From Oscillospiraceae bacterium (lineage in GTDB: Bacteria; Bacillota; Clostridia; Oscillospirales; UBA644), in NCBI GenBank assembly GCA_015067305.1, contig SVMT01000011.1, forward strand, positions 1 to 64,000: DNA of 64,000 nucleotides, given 5' to 3'. Below, in pieces: positions 15,226 through 23,435 of the stretch. The stretch's first letter is position 1, and each line of letters opens with the position of its first letter. The position numbers and the translations under genes were made by a program. Under the pieces are notes generated by a model. It saw only the letters and a list, made by a program, of their open reading frames with translations, did not search any database and was not told the origin of the DNA.

Positions 15226-16082
15226 TACTCGAACCCTCCCATCTTCTGTTCACTGAGGTACTGATCAAACTCATCGCCGTTCAGCATGAACCAATCGTCA
15301 CCGCCGTGCCAGAAGCTGACGTACATATCGCCGTCCTCCACGCGAATGGATCGCTGTTCCAAGCCTTCGCCGTAGCCGTCCGAGCATTGACCTTCGAGCC
15401 AATCCTTGAATTCGGCTTCCTCTTCAGCAGTGAAGGGAGCAGTAAGCTCGGCGCGAATGCATCCGTAGAGAACACCGTCAACGTTCTGCGTACTGAAGTG
15501 TACCTCCTTGAGCTTTCCGACTGCACCGTTGCTTCCGTCGAAGTAGGCTGCGAGGTTATCTTCATCACGAGCATCTTCCAAGCGGATCAGATCATGGATT
15601 TGTTCCTCGTAAGGAGCGAGGTAGCTGCCGTCATATTCGTCTGGATAGTCTTCCATGTTGCCGTATTCGTCACGGCTGTACACGTTTGCGACTAACGGGC
15701 AGTAGAAGTATTCAGAGGTGTCTCTCATCCTACTTTCGAGCATAAACTTATCAAACTCCGCTGTGGATGAGATCTTGCCGGACATCACAGCTTCCATAGC
15801 ATCCAGCTTATTTTGATAGGGCAGGTTCTGATAGATCTCGCAAGTGGTGTTAATGAGGGAGAGAGTGTCAGTGGGAGAAATGAAAGAAGCAAGTTTCTTT
15901 TCAAACTCGCTGTTTCCAAAAATTTTCACTTTGATTGGTTCATCCTCTTCATCCATGCACTTGATTTCATGTGCCGGCTTTCGGATGCCGATGGAGCCGA
16001 GGTGGTCGGCCATAAGGTAACGCCTGCACGGAAACTCCATGACTAAGGTGTTGCCTTCATTTTCGATAACTGCTGTAAACAT
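15225..16082 (-). CDS. ICE accessory protein, possibly ArdA-related
   Basis: 285 aa from the ATG at 16082 (MFTAVIENEG, with AAAGGAAAA upstream); an in-frame start at 16115 is less likely. It is strongly acidic, with an ordered N-terminal alpha/beta part (VMEFPCRRYLMADHLGSIG), a helical middle, and a C-terminal segment SDGYGEGLEQRSIRVEDGDMYV that is typical of an uncharacterised family in conjugative elements. Acidity and location suggest antirestriction (ArdA-like DNA mimicry), but I see no diagnostic motif. Coupled by TAATG to the 115-aa gene. Confidence 0.6.
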   Translation of the reverse strand: MFTAVIENEGNTLVMEFPCRRYLMADHLGSIGIRKPAHEIKCMDEEDEPIKVKIFGNSEFEKKLASFISPTDTLSLINTTCEIYQNLPYQNKLDAMEAVMSGKISSTAEFDKFMLESRMRDTSEYFYCPLVANVYSRDEYGNMEDYPDEYDGSYLAPYEEQIHDLIRLEDARDEDNLAAYFDGSNGAVGKLKEVHFSTQNVDGVLYGCIRAELTAPFTAEEEAEFKDWLEGQCSDGYGEGLEQRSIRVEDGDMYVSFWHGGDDWFMLNGDEFDQYLSEQKMGGFE

Positions 16083-16105
16083 TGCCTTTTCCTTTCTTTT
16101 GAATT

Positions 16106-16156
16106 TTGCTCTCACATACTTGAAATTTTCGATTTTTTATGGTATAATGAGAGCAA
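16106..16156 (+). promoter_or_regulatory. Promoter bracketed by a 9-bp inverted repeat
   Basis: TTGAAA (16120-16125), 17-base spacer, TATAAT (16143-16148) pointing right. It is enclosed by TTGCTCTCA (16106-16114) and TGAGAGCAA (16148-16156), a perfect inverted repeat. No convincing gene follows: the stretch 16157-16510 holds only a 60-codon open frame without a ribosome-binding site. It may make a small RNA or be the remains of a regulatory gene. Confidence 0.55.
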
Positions 16157-16510
16157 GAAAAAAGCCCTTTCGAAGATGGTTCCACCAACAAAAGAGCTAT
16201 GTATTGAATTTTTTCATGTCGGTCATCAAGACATTCTTAATAAAAAAGTGTTGTTGCTTCAAATAGCTAGTATGTTGTACTGCCAAAACTATAAGAAAGT
16301 AGATTTCAAACAGTTAGTTCTAATGAAAATTCTAATATATTTATTGAAATTTAATTAGAACTATCGAGAAGACATAAGAAATTTGAGACATTGATATTTT
16401 GGCTAATTTTAGTAACCATCTCGAAAAAAGCTTAGAGCCACTGGATTTTTAACGTCTTTTAAAGAAGACTAAATTCTAATAAAAAACCCGAAAATCCAAT
16501 TTAACAATAT

Positions 16511-16572
16511 GATTCGAAATCCGGTAGGTCGGCTCCGTCGGCGCTAGGGTTCAAATCCCTACATCTCCGCCA
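16511..16572 (+). tRNA. 3' fragment of tRNA-Ser(CGA); presumed attachment site
   Basis: 62 nt matching a tRNA from the anticodon loop onward: GATTCGAAATCC (anticodon CGA), a long variable arm, T-arm TAGGG-TTCAAAT-CCCTA, acceptor strand CATCTCC, discriminator G and CCA. The 5' half (D arm, acceptor GGAGATG) is absent: upstream is AT-rich element DNA. Long variable arm, discriminator G and anticodon all say Ser. Elements that integrate into tRNA 3' ends leave exactly such a fragment at the far junction. It is not a functional tRNA. Confidence 0.85.
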
Positions 16573-16591
16573 AATGCGGTTTTCACCGCAC

Positions 16592-16627
16592 AAAAAGCCG
16601 CAAAATATAAATATTTTGCGGCTTTTT
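16592..16627 (+). terminator. tRNA-side terminator with 17-bp perfect stem
   Basis: AAAAAGCCGCAAAATAT-AA-ATATTTTGCGGCTTTTT, perfectly paired, with A and T tracts at the ends, so it works in both directions. It probably ended the original tRNA-Ser transcript. Confidence 0.9.
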
Positions 16628-16660
16628 GACAGCACATTCAAGAACAAAAGGAGAAAGCAA

Positions 16661-17266
16661 ATGCCAGTAGTTAATGTAAACCTACTTCTTGATGATGCCA
16701 CTTATTCTGGTGTTAAATCCGGCATGCTTGAATTGTGTGGCATGGTTAAGGACGTTGACAGTAAGAAGGTTAGAAAACACCTACCAACAGTTTTTGATGC
16801 TGCAAAAGATGGAGCATCCAAAGCAATAGATATTATTAGAGAACACCAAAAGGGGTTTCTAATAATAGGAGTGCTTGTCATAATAGGTGGAGCCCTCGCA
16901 GGAACAATTACATATTTCACACAAAAGGATAAATTAAAAGCCCAAAAAAGACTATCAGATTCTTTAGACCACTATCTTAATTCGGCTCAAAGCGGAACAA
17001 TTACACTTGAAATTATTGATACACTATTAAGCGATCTATCAGTTGTATCTGAGTTTTATAATGATAAAGATATTCCAATAAAACTATCACCCAAACAATT
17101 GAGTTCATTACTTTCAAGTGTGTATGACTATACGTTGCGTTTGGCATCAGCTAACAAAGTGTCCGTTGATAATATATCTTCACCCAAAATACTTTCTAAG
17201 AATAAGATAATCGACCTAAAACAATATTTGATAGCTCAAAAAGAGATTTTAAAAACTGTAGCGTAA
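16661..17266 (+). CDS. Single-pass membrane protein, unknown
   Basis: 201 aa from the ATG at 16661 (AAAGGAG upstream). Residues 1-60 are soluble and amphipathic (VDSKKVRKHLPTVFDAAKDG). One strong transmembrane helix is GFLIIGVLVIIGGALAGTITYF at about 68-90. The rest is a Ser/Leu/Lys-rich helical domain. No family recognised. It is the first gene on the chromosomal side of the tRNA fragment, is AT-rich like the island, and has its own terminator, so it may itself be a late acquisition at this integration hotspot. Confidence 0.6.
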   Translation: MPVVNVNLLLDDATYSGVKSGMLELCGMVKDVDSKKVRKHLPTVFDAAKDGASKAIDIIREHQKGFLIIGVLVIIGGALAGTITYFTQKDKLKAQKRLSDSLDHYLNSAQSGTITLEIIDTLLSDLSVVSEFYNDKDIPIKLSPKQLSSLLSSVYDYTLRLASANKVSVDNISSPKILSKNKIIDLKQYLIAQKEILKTVA

Positions 17267-17276
17267 CCTTAAATTC

Positions 17277-17304
17277 AAAGGGCTGACCATATGGTCAGCC
17301 CTTT
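17277..17304 (+). terminator. Terminator after membrane protein gene
   Basis: Perfect palindrome AAAGGGCTGACCAT/ATGGTCAGCCCTTT directly after the stop codon, working in both directions. Confidence 0.85.
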
Positions 17305-17424
17305 CCTTATACTCTTTTTATCCCTGCGCTCCTGCCGCAGCAGGAAAAATCACTAACATCAGTCAAAATATTGTCCACATAGCTACATGTGCATGATACT
17401 GTATTTTTAAGCAGAACCCTTGAT

Positions 17425-18360
17425 TTATTCAGATATCAGAGCTTTTATTTTTTCGGTATTCTCTTCGCAATACTCTATTTCTGAGGAATACATTCGACAA
17501 ATATCGCAAAGCAGTTCAAAATCAGGTTTATTTTCAGTATTGAGCATTTTATAAATACCGTTTATTATTCTGATACTTAAAACAGCAAAAGCAACCCTTG
17601 CGGCAAGATCTGACATATCTTCCGATTCAGGAATGTGGCGGTAAATGAAATAGACTAAAAGCTGTTCATAAGGGACATCAAATTCAGGGACGAAATCACT
17701 AAGGATATGCGCTGTAGTCAATTTATCTGTAATATCACGCCATGAACTGTCCATTATCTCCATATCCGCAAAAGCAGTTAAACATTTACATATAGCTTCT
17801 TCATCAAGAGATATTCCGAACAGTTCAAGAATACTGTCGATTCTTTTTTCAATACTCTGACTTCTGTCCTGAACCAGATCAAAAAGTCTTTCACGGAAAG
17901 CCAATATTACTTTTTCATCATCATAAAGCTCAATATCCTCACCGTCGTCCTCGATAATTTCAAGGACGGTTTTTTCTTTTTTGGAAAGAATTATTCGGCA
18001 GGCTTCTTCACAGCAAAACCCCAAACCGAGCTCTTCCCTATCTGAAAAGAAATTTCTGAAACGGGGGTGATCGGTGCATATCTGTGAAAGATGGTCTTCG
18101 CCCAATTCAGTAATAATATCGCAAAGACCTTTTTGATTCAGGAATGGACAACGCTCATTTTCACCGAGAATAAAGCTGTCTATTCCGTTTTCATTTTTAA
18201 TTCCGCATTTCAATCGTGTGCCAAATTCTCCGCAAACAGAATTATACTTTGACATAGTTTCGGGATCAATGTCTATTTCCCATCCGATACAGCAGTTGTG
18301 ACGGCATTTATCTGCAATACAATGAAAATCTTTATAATAATTCGGTGCAAATACTTTCAT
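17425..18360 (-). CDS. fliB: FliB-family putative lysine N-methylase
   Basis: 311 aa. The N-terminus is Cys-rich (CIADKCRHNCCIGWEIDI; then ERCPFLNQKGLCDI, HLSQICTDHPRF, GFCCEEACRIIL), the signature of FliB-type flagellin lysine methylases, which probably bind an iron-sulfur cluster. FliB methylates flagellin lysines in some bacteria. No flagellar gene is in this window, and many Clostridia carry FliB-like proteins without flagella, so the substrate is open. Its ATG overlaps the SfsA stop (ATGA); last gene of a minus-strand operon. Confidence 0.85.
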   Translation of the reverse strand: MKVFAPNYYKDFHCIADKCRHNCCIGWEIDIDPETMSKYNSVCGEFGTRLKCGIKNENGIDSFILGENERCPFLNQKGLCDIITELGEDHLSQICTDHPRFRNFFSDREELGLGFCCEEACRIILSKKEKTVLEIIEDDGEDIELYDDEKVILAFRERLFDLVQDRSQSIEKRIDSILELFGISLDEEAICKCLTAFADMEIMDSSWRDITDKLTTAHILSDFVPEFDVPYEQLLVYFIYRHIPESEDMSDLAARVAFAVLSIRIINGIYKMLNTENKPDFELLCDICRMYSSEIEYCEENTEKIKALISE

Positions 18361-19040
18361 AATCTGACCTCGACTTCTGAATCTATTTCTATTGAATCGG
18401 AAGAAACAATGCAGTCTACAGCAATTATTCTGACACCTTTTTTTGAAGCTCTCCGTAAAGTATCTCCGAATTCTTTATGTGTTAAATCGTTTGGCGTAAA
18501 ATAAGAAACACCTTTCATCTGTATAACAAACAGAATGTAAGCCTCATAACCATCATCAATACATTTTATCAACTCATTTATGTGTTTTACGCCACGTGCT
18601 GTGGGAGCATCGGGAAACCTGACTTCACCTTTATCTTCTAAAGTTACGCCCTTTACTTCCATAAAAGCTTTGCGTTCGCCGTCTTCGATATATATATCAA
18701 AACGGGAACTACCGTACTTAACTTCACGCTTGATTATTGCATTTTCACTAAAAATCCCACTGCGTTTCAGCCAATCAGCAGCTATATGATTTACTACCTG
18801 AGAATCTATATTGACAAAAACACCGTTTTCTTTCAATACACAGATGAGGTCATATTTAGTTTTTCGTTTAGGGTCATCTGATTTTTCAAGATAGATATCA
18901 GCGCTCGGTACAAGAAGTTCCTTACATCTTCCCGTGTTTTTGACATGAGCGATTTCTGTTTTTCCGTTGATCTCAACATTTGCAATAAATCGATTGAGCC
19001 TGCTGATAAACTTCCCTTTAACAATATTTTTATACTTCAT
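18357..19040 (-). CDS. sfsA: SfsA family DNA-binding/nuclease-like protein
   Basis: 227 aa from the ATG at 19040, 4 bases after the upstream stop; longer in-frame starts lie inside the upstream gene. Hallmarks: GKFISRLNRFIANVEING, HVKNTGRCKELL, YDLICVL, the SSRFDIYIEDGERKAFMEVKGV core with Asp and Glu-x-Lys of a PD-(D/E)xK nuclease fold, and FPDAPTARGVKHINEL. SfsA was named for sugar fermentation stimulation in E. coli; the biochemical role is still uncertain. Coupled with fliB by ATGA. Confidence 0.95.
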   Translation of the reverse strand: MKYKNIVKGKFISRLNRFIANVEINGKTEIAHVKNTGRCKELLVPSADIYLEKSDDPKRKTKYDLICVLKENGVFVNIDSQVVNHIAADWLKRSGIFSENAIIKREVKYGSSRFDIYIEDGERKAFMEVKGVTLEDKGEVRFPDAPTARGVKHINELIKCIDDGYEAYILFVIQMKGVSYFTPNDLTHKEFGDTLRRASKKGVRIIAVDCIVSSDSIEIDSEVEVRL

Positions 19041-19044
19041 AGTC

Positions 19045-20874
19045 TTATAACGCAAGACCTCTCCACAAAGAACGAACAGCATTGTCATAAAGTTCAACAA
19101 TAGCGGCTTTTTTATTTTCGGTCATTTGCCTCAGACCATGTTCAATATAAGGAAGCTGTCTTCTTTGAGTCGCAGATTCACATGCTTTACAAATACGGAA
19201 ATATTTTTCATCATTTGTTTTACAATACAAATCCTTTGCTTCAACATAAATTTTCATCAAATCATCAGGCAAGTCTGTAACATCTCCAGACAAAGTCTCT
19301 TCATGAGGTGTAATATGTATCGGACCGTTTCCGCTTTTTGACAAAGTAATGGTAACTTCGTTTTTTCCGCAAAGCAGCTCTTCGGGAATAAATATACGAT
19401 TTCCGATAACCTCAATTTCTTCCGACCCAATATAAGCTTTAAACTCGGCATTTCCGCTTTCATACGCGATATAAACTTTTGTCTTTCCGAAATAAACGGG
19501 ATATTTTTGATAATAATTACCAATTTCCGGCGGAATACTCGGAACAAGAACTAAACCGTCAGAAGTAGCTTCGTACCCGAAAAGTCCTCGCAAAAGACAA
19601 GTTGCGGGCGCAAAATTATCCACAACTACAGCAACAGGTCTACAGTTATCATAATCATTTGGAGCAAATTCTTTCGCCCAAGGATTATGCGTATTCGCTC
19701 CCCACTGAGAAAACGGTGAATCCTGTCTGTATTCATCAGTCCAATCCATATAAGTTTTAGCCGCAATGAACGCGTCTTCATATTTACCGAGCCTCATATA
19801 AGCGAGAATTGCTCTGCCTTCCACAGTCGCCCAACAACCGCCGTCAACCCAATCTCCACTCTTAAAACCAAGGGAATCCGGGGCAGAATCGGCGTTTCTG
19901 TAATTCACACAAGTATCATCCAAATGAGGATAATTCGCGCATATTATTCCGTATTTTCGGAGATTTTCAACGGACGAAAGTTTTCCGTAAATGCTATTGC
20001 TTAAACTTTCATCGGCAATTCCCAAAGCAATGGCATCAATATTAGGTAAAGTTTCAAAATACCCGTACTTCTCAGAGCCGTAAACACCATGCTTCGTACC
20101 GTCTTTATCCATAGACTTGCAATAGTAACCCTTATCCGTAAGCATTTGGGGAAGAGAGTTTTTCGTCTTTTCAAGTCTTGATACATACTCGGAAAAATCC
20201 TCCCCTGCAAGTTTCAAAACCTCAATAAACCGTTCAAGTGCAGCAGCATATGTTACGGAAAGTCCCGTAAGATACGCTTTGCCACCGTCAGGAGAGCCAC
20301 CGTAGCTCGGTGCAAGCAGATTACAACACCGTCCCACAAGAAAAAGACCGTTGCTGTCACGTGTTTTTTCTATAAAATCAAGAGATCTACGCATAAGGGG
20401 TATATATTTTTCTATTTTTTCCTTATTCCTTCCGAAAAGGAGCATCTCACACTCCATGACAACTCCTGCGGCAGTAGCCTCATAAAACCATTCATAGCTG
20501 TTGTAGTCTCCGTCGCCCTGCTTGTATACTATACCGTTCGGAAGAACACAGTCACCTAACGAGCCGTCAGGAGCACAAATATCCAAGCATTCGGGTTGAC
20601 ATGGTTTCCCCTCATCTGCACCGATACGTTTTCCATCTCCGATCCTATCCCAGAAAAGGTCGTAAGAACGCTGTAAAACGTCTCTCCACAAACCTCCGAG
20701 AAAAGGAACAGCACCTAAAGTAAAGCCGTAAGAATTCTGTATCCACCAACCGTTCCAGATAAACCCTTCGGAAAATGTATCCATCGAAGCATTATATAGC
20801 ATATTCAGATTAGGTCTTTGAACTGAACCATACAGCATCGAAAAGCTATCCTCAATAAGTTTTTTAAATTCCAT
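19045..20874 (-). CDS. Six-hairpin glycosidase-like protein
   Basis: 609 aa with no signal peptide, so cytosolic. The sequence has the Trp/Tyr/Gly-rich repeats of an (alpha/alpha)6 barrel (NSYEWFYEATAAGVVME, LDFIEKTRDSNGLF, SGDWVDGGCWATVEGRA, DEYRQDSPFSQWGANTHN) and ends with a beta domain (EEIEVIGNRIFIP). Conserved acids such as Asp-Glu in DWTDEYRQ are candidates for catalysis. The fold is shared by GH78, GH94 and GH65 enzymes, and I cannot choose the family. It likely acts on imported oligosaccharides, in line with the GH78 and GH3 genes nearby. Confidence 0.7.
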   Translation of the reverse strand: MEFKKLIEDSFSMLYGSVQRPNLNMLYNASMDTFSEGFIWNGWWIQNSYGFTLGAVPFLGGLWRDVLQRSYDLFWDRIGDGKRIGADEGKPCQPECLDICAPDGSLGDCVLPNGIVYKQGDGDYNSYEWFYEATAAGVVMECEMLLFGRNKEKIEKYIPLMRRSLDFIEKTRDSNGLFLVGRCCNLLAPSYGGSPDGGKAYLTGLSVTYAAALERFIEVLKLAGEDFSEYVSRLEKTKNSLPQMLTDKGYYCKSMDKDGTKHGVYGSEKYGYFETLPNIDAIALGIADESLSNSIYGKLSSVENLRKYGIICANYPHLDDTCVNYRNADSAPDSLGFKSGDWVDGGCWATVEGRAILAYMRLGKYEDAFIAAKTYMDWTDEYRQDSPFSQWGANTHNPWAKEFAPNDYDNCRPVAVVVDNFAPATCLLRGLFGYEATSDGLVLVPSIPPEIGNYYQKYPVYFGKTKVYIAYESGNAEFKAYIGSEEIEVIGNRIFIPEELLCGKNEVTITLSKSGNGPIHITPHEETLSGDVTDLPDDLMKIYVEAKDLYCKTNDEKYFRICKACESATQRRQLPYIEHGLRQMTENKKAAIVELYDNAVRSLWRGLAL

Positions 20875-20928
20875 AATAATTTTCCCCTTTTTATTAACAA
20901 AATTTCGGAGCAGTTTTGCCCCGAATTT

Positions 20929-21144
20929 TTATTTTCCAATATAAGTAAATCTACTCATTTCAAGTCCGTCAGCAAAAACAGTCTCGTTCCACATATGAGC
21001 AGGTCTTACCCATATCTGACCTTCGCCGTATAGGGCTTTGTAAACGACCATCGGTTCAAGAGTCTCGGAATGTTTTGCTACACCGATGACCTCGTACTCG
21101 TTACCTTTGTAATGCCTGTATTTGCCAAGTTTAATTTCGTTCAT
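20929..21144 (-). CDS. DUF1653 domain protein
   Basis: 71 aa from the ATG at 21144 (MNEIKLGKYRHYKGNEYEVI). The run KHSETLEPMVVYKALYGEGQIWVRP is the typical DUF1653 core, a small beta-rich domain often found near NUDIX and nucleotide-related genes. Its start overlaps the stop of the deformylase gene as ATGA. Function unknown. Confidence 0.9.
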   Translation of the reverse strand: MNEIKLGKYRHYKGNEYEVIGVAKHSETLEPMVVYKALYGEGQIWVRPAHMWNETVFADGLEMSRFTYIGK

Positions 21145-21551
21145 ATTAAAACCCCATTGCAATGATCTATTTCATGCTGTATTATCTGAGCTGTCCAGCC
21201 CTCAAATTTTTTGATACGTTTTTCAAATTTCCTTGTCTGCCACTGAACTTTTATGGTTTTATATCTTTTGGTCTGTCTTGAACCTGCCAGGGAAAGGCAA
21301 TTTTCCTCAGTATCATAAGGGAATTTAGCTTCAAGAATAACGGGATTGAACATTTCGGAAAACTTTCCGTTATCATCAAAAACGATTATACATTTTTTGA
21401 CTCCGATCATATTTGCAGCCATTCCCACACATCTGTCTGCATTAGCCTCCAAAGTATCAAGAAGATCATCTGCCACAGAAATATCATCAGGAGTTGCAGG
21501 CAAAGATTTCTGACCGAGGAAAATAGGATCGTGAACTATTTCTTTTATCAT
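21141..21551 (-). CDS. def: Peptide deformylase, atypical motif 1
   Basis: 136 aa. It contains the three deformylase motifs in order: GMAANMIG (motif 1, normally GxGxAAxQ), EENCLSL (motif 2, Cys is a metal ligand) and QHEIDHCNGVLI (motif 3, HExxH, two His metal ligands and the catalytic Glu). The Gln of motif 1, which stabilises the transition state in classical enzymes, is Met here. This variant occurs in a clostridial subgroup as I recall, and may be slower or have another target. ATGA overlaps join it to genes on both sides. Confidence 0.88.
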   Translation of the reverse strand: MIKEIVHDPIFLGQKSLPATPDDISVADDLLDTLEANADRCVGMAANMIGVKKCIIVFDDNGKFSEMFNPVILEAKFPYDTEENCLSLAGSRQTKRYKTIKVQWQTRKFEKRIKKFEGWTAQIIQHEIDHCNGVLI

Positions 21552-22810
21552 CTTTCACTCATGACCTCTTTGATATTTTTATAGAATTCGTCCAATATCC
21601 TGCTGTAATCTGAATGAAGGAGTGTTTTTGCCTCATTGATATCAGCCCAACGGAATCCTACTATCTCATTCGGACGAATGATCTCAGGTTCACCGTTTGA
21701 TTCCGCAAGATAAAGAACGACTGTTTTTCGAGCATTTTTTGCTACGGGATAATGAACTTCTCTTCTGTACTGAGGGAATATCTTGACATTCATCCCGATC
21801 TCTTCCCTTGTTTCACGGCATGCGGTCTCAACTTCTGTTTCCCCCGATTCCATATGTCCTTTCGGAAAACTCCAAGTTCCAGCACCGTTCTGGAAAAGAA
21901 GAAGAAATTCAATATTACCATTGTTATTTCTGAAAACTACCGTACCGCAGGACCTGTGATATATGGGGATTATTTTTGATTTAAAATACTTTTCCTGAAA
22001 TTCCACAAATTTTGAGATCTGAGCCTGATGGAATTTTTTACCGATTGGAGCACCGACAAGTTTATCCTCTGAATCATCTGTTCTGAGGATAGCTCCGATT
22101 ATACGACATGTATATTTGGATACAGGGTGATCCAAACCCACAAGATAAACATCAACCTCTTCACCGTCGCCGCCTACAGTATTGGGGATATAACCGTAAT
22201 TTACGGGATATACAATATCTTCATGGTCGGGATGAACGGACCCCAAAGGTCTGTCAATTACAATATCAACGATCCTGCCGAGAAAATGTGTTGCTCTTGC
22301 TTCACGGAGAGTTTTTCTAATGAATTCTGACTTTCCTGCAGTATACGATTCTCTGTCTTCGGAATATTTCTCGCAAAGATCCAATTTTAAAGTTTCATAT
22401 TCTTTGGCTATGTTTATATTCTCGTTGAGGTAATCTCTGAATGTGATATAGTCAGCCCATTCCTTACCTCTTACCTCTACAACATGAATATGACAGTTTC
22501 TGATATCGTTTTCAAAATCTCCGCTTGAAAAGAAAAGCTCTCGATCTCTGCCTATGTCTTTATACATATATCCGTTACGTTCCATAAGGGAAATGAAACG
22601 TTTTGCATAATTCAGGTCTTTAACCCCGACTGCAATATCAATTATGGGTTTCGCCTTGATAGACTTTACAGCTGTGCTTCCTACATGCTGAATATCTACA
22701 GCAGCTTTACCGAAGATCCCCTTAAGTCTTGAGATCGTTTCAGCAGCAAAAGAATCCCATTTTGTATCATGGTATAATAATTGAACTGTTCCGCGCTTTA
22801 AGCCTATCAT
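21548..22810 (-). CDS. Triple fusion: GrpB-like + inorganic pyrophosphatase-like + NUDIX
   Basis: 420 aa. Residues 1-170 are GrpB/UPF0157, a nucleotidyltransferase-fold domain (VDIQHVGSTAVKSIKAKPIIDIAVG, split here as HVGSTAV and PIIDIAVG). Residues about 172-295 resemble family I inorganic pyrophosphatase (DRPLGSVHP, YPVNYGYIPNT, DGEEVDVYLVG). Residues 297-420 are NUDIX, with the box G-x5-E-x7-RETREEIG fully present. It is one uninterrupted frame with ribosome-binding site AAGGGG. A transferase that releases pyrophosphate, a pyrophosphatase and a house-cleaning hydrolase in one chain suggests coupled nucleotide chemistry; the substrate is unknown. Confidence 0.88.
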   Translation of the reverse strand: MIGLKRGTVQLLYHDTKWDSFAAETISRLKGIFGKAAVDIQHVGSTAVKSIKAKPIIDIAVGVKDLNYAKRFISLMERNGYMYKDIGRDRELFFSSGDFENDIRNCHIHVVEVRGKEWADYITFRDYLNENINIAKEYETLKLDLCEKYSEDRESYTAGKSEFIRKTLREARATHFLGRIVDIVIDRPLGSVHPDHEDIVYPVNYGYIPNTVGGDGEEVDVYLVGLDHPVSKYTCRIIGAILRTDDSEDKLVGAPIGKKFHQAQISKFVEFQEKYFKSKIIPIYHRSCGTVVFRNNNGNIEFLLLFQNGAGTWSFPKGHMESGETEVETACRETREEIGMNVKIFPQYRREVHYPVAKNARKTVVLYLAESNGEPEIIRPNEIVGFRWADINEAKTLLHSDYSRILDEFYKNIKEVMSER

Positions 22811-22830
22811 AGTTTCGCCCCTTTCATTCT

Positions 22831-23295
22831 TTATTTCTGCAGATACTCAAAAAGACATTTACAGCCCTCAAGAATATCTCTGTATGTAATATCAAACCTA
22901 TCTGTATACCATGGGTCTGCAACATCTCCGCCACGAGATGTATAATCCATCAATTTATGAACTTTCCCATCAGGATCATTGCCGAATATGCGTCCGATAT
23001 TTCTCATATTATTGCTGTCCATGCAGATAAAAAGATCATATTCATCATAATCGCTTTTCTGAAGACGGACAGCTCGTTTGCCGTCGCATTTGAGACCGTG
23101 CTTTGCAAGTTCCTCACGGGCAGGTGGATATACGGGATTTCCGACCCCGTTCCATATCTCTTCGGAGCTCGTGGCACTTGAAGTGATATAGTATTCATTA
23201 TCCAAACCGTTACGAAGAATGATGTCCTTGAATATAAATTCAGCCATTGGACTGCGGCAAATATTGCCGTGACATACAAACATTATTCGCTTCAT
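22831..23295 (-). CDS. Low-molecular-weight protein tyrosine phosphatase
   Basis: 154 aa. The N-terminal P-loop FVCHGNICRSPMAE carries the nucleophile Cys8 and Arg14 of the C-x5-R motif. The general acid Asp is in VADPWYTDRF. These enzymes remove phosphate from protein tyrosine or, in some cases, arginine. First gene of the operon that continues with the GrpB-pyrophosphatase-NUDIX fusion, 20 bases away; start ATG after GGAGTGG. Confidence 0.94.
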   Translation of the reverse strand: MKRIMFVCHGNICRSPMAEFIFKDIILRNGLDNEYYITSSATSSEEIWNGVGNPVYPPAREELAKHGLKCDGKRAVRLQKSDYDEYDLFICMDSNNMRNIGRIFGNDPDGKVHKLMDYTSRGGDVADPWYTDRFDITYRDILEGCKCLFEYLQK

Positions 23296-23398
23296 ACATC
23301 CACTCCTGACTGTTTTTTTATTATCCCTTATATTCTATCATATTTTGAGTTATTTTTCAATACGTTTTCCCAAAAAATCATATTTATATGCGACAAAT

Positions 23399-23420
23399 CC
23401 CCTCATTTTTTCATGAGGGG
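23399..23420 (-). terminator. Terminator of GH78 gene
   Basis: Stem CCCCTCAT / ATGAGGGG with a six-base loop, 15 bases beyond the GH78 stop codon. Confidence 0.75.
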
Positions 23421-23435
23421 ACCTGATTTTTCAAT

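Noticed and set aside
16176..16358. 60-codon plus-strand ORF after the bracketed promoter
   Set aside because: No ribosome-binding site and no recognisable protein pattern; kept only as part of the promoter note.
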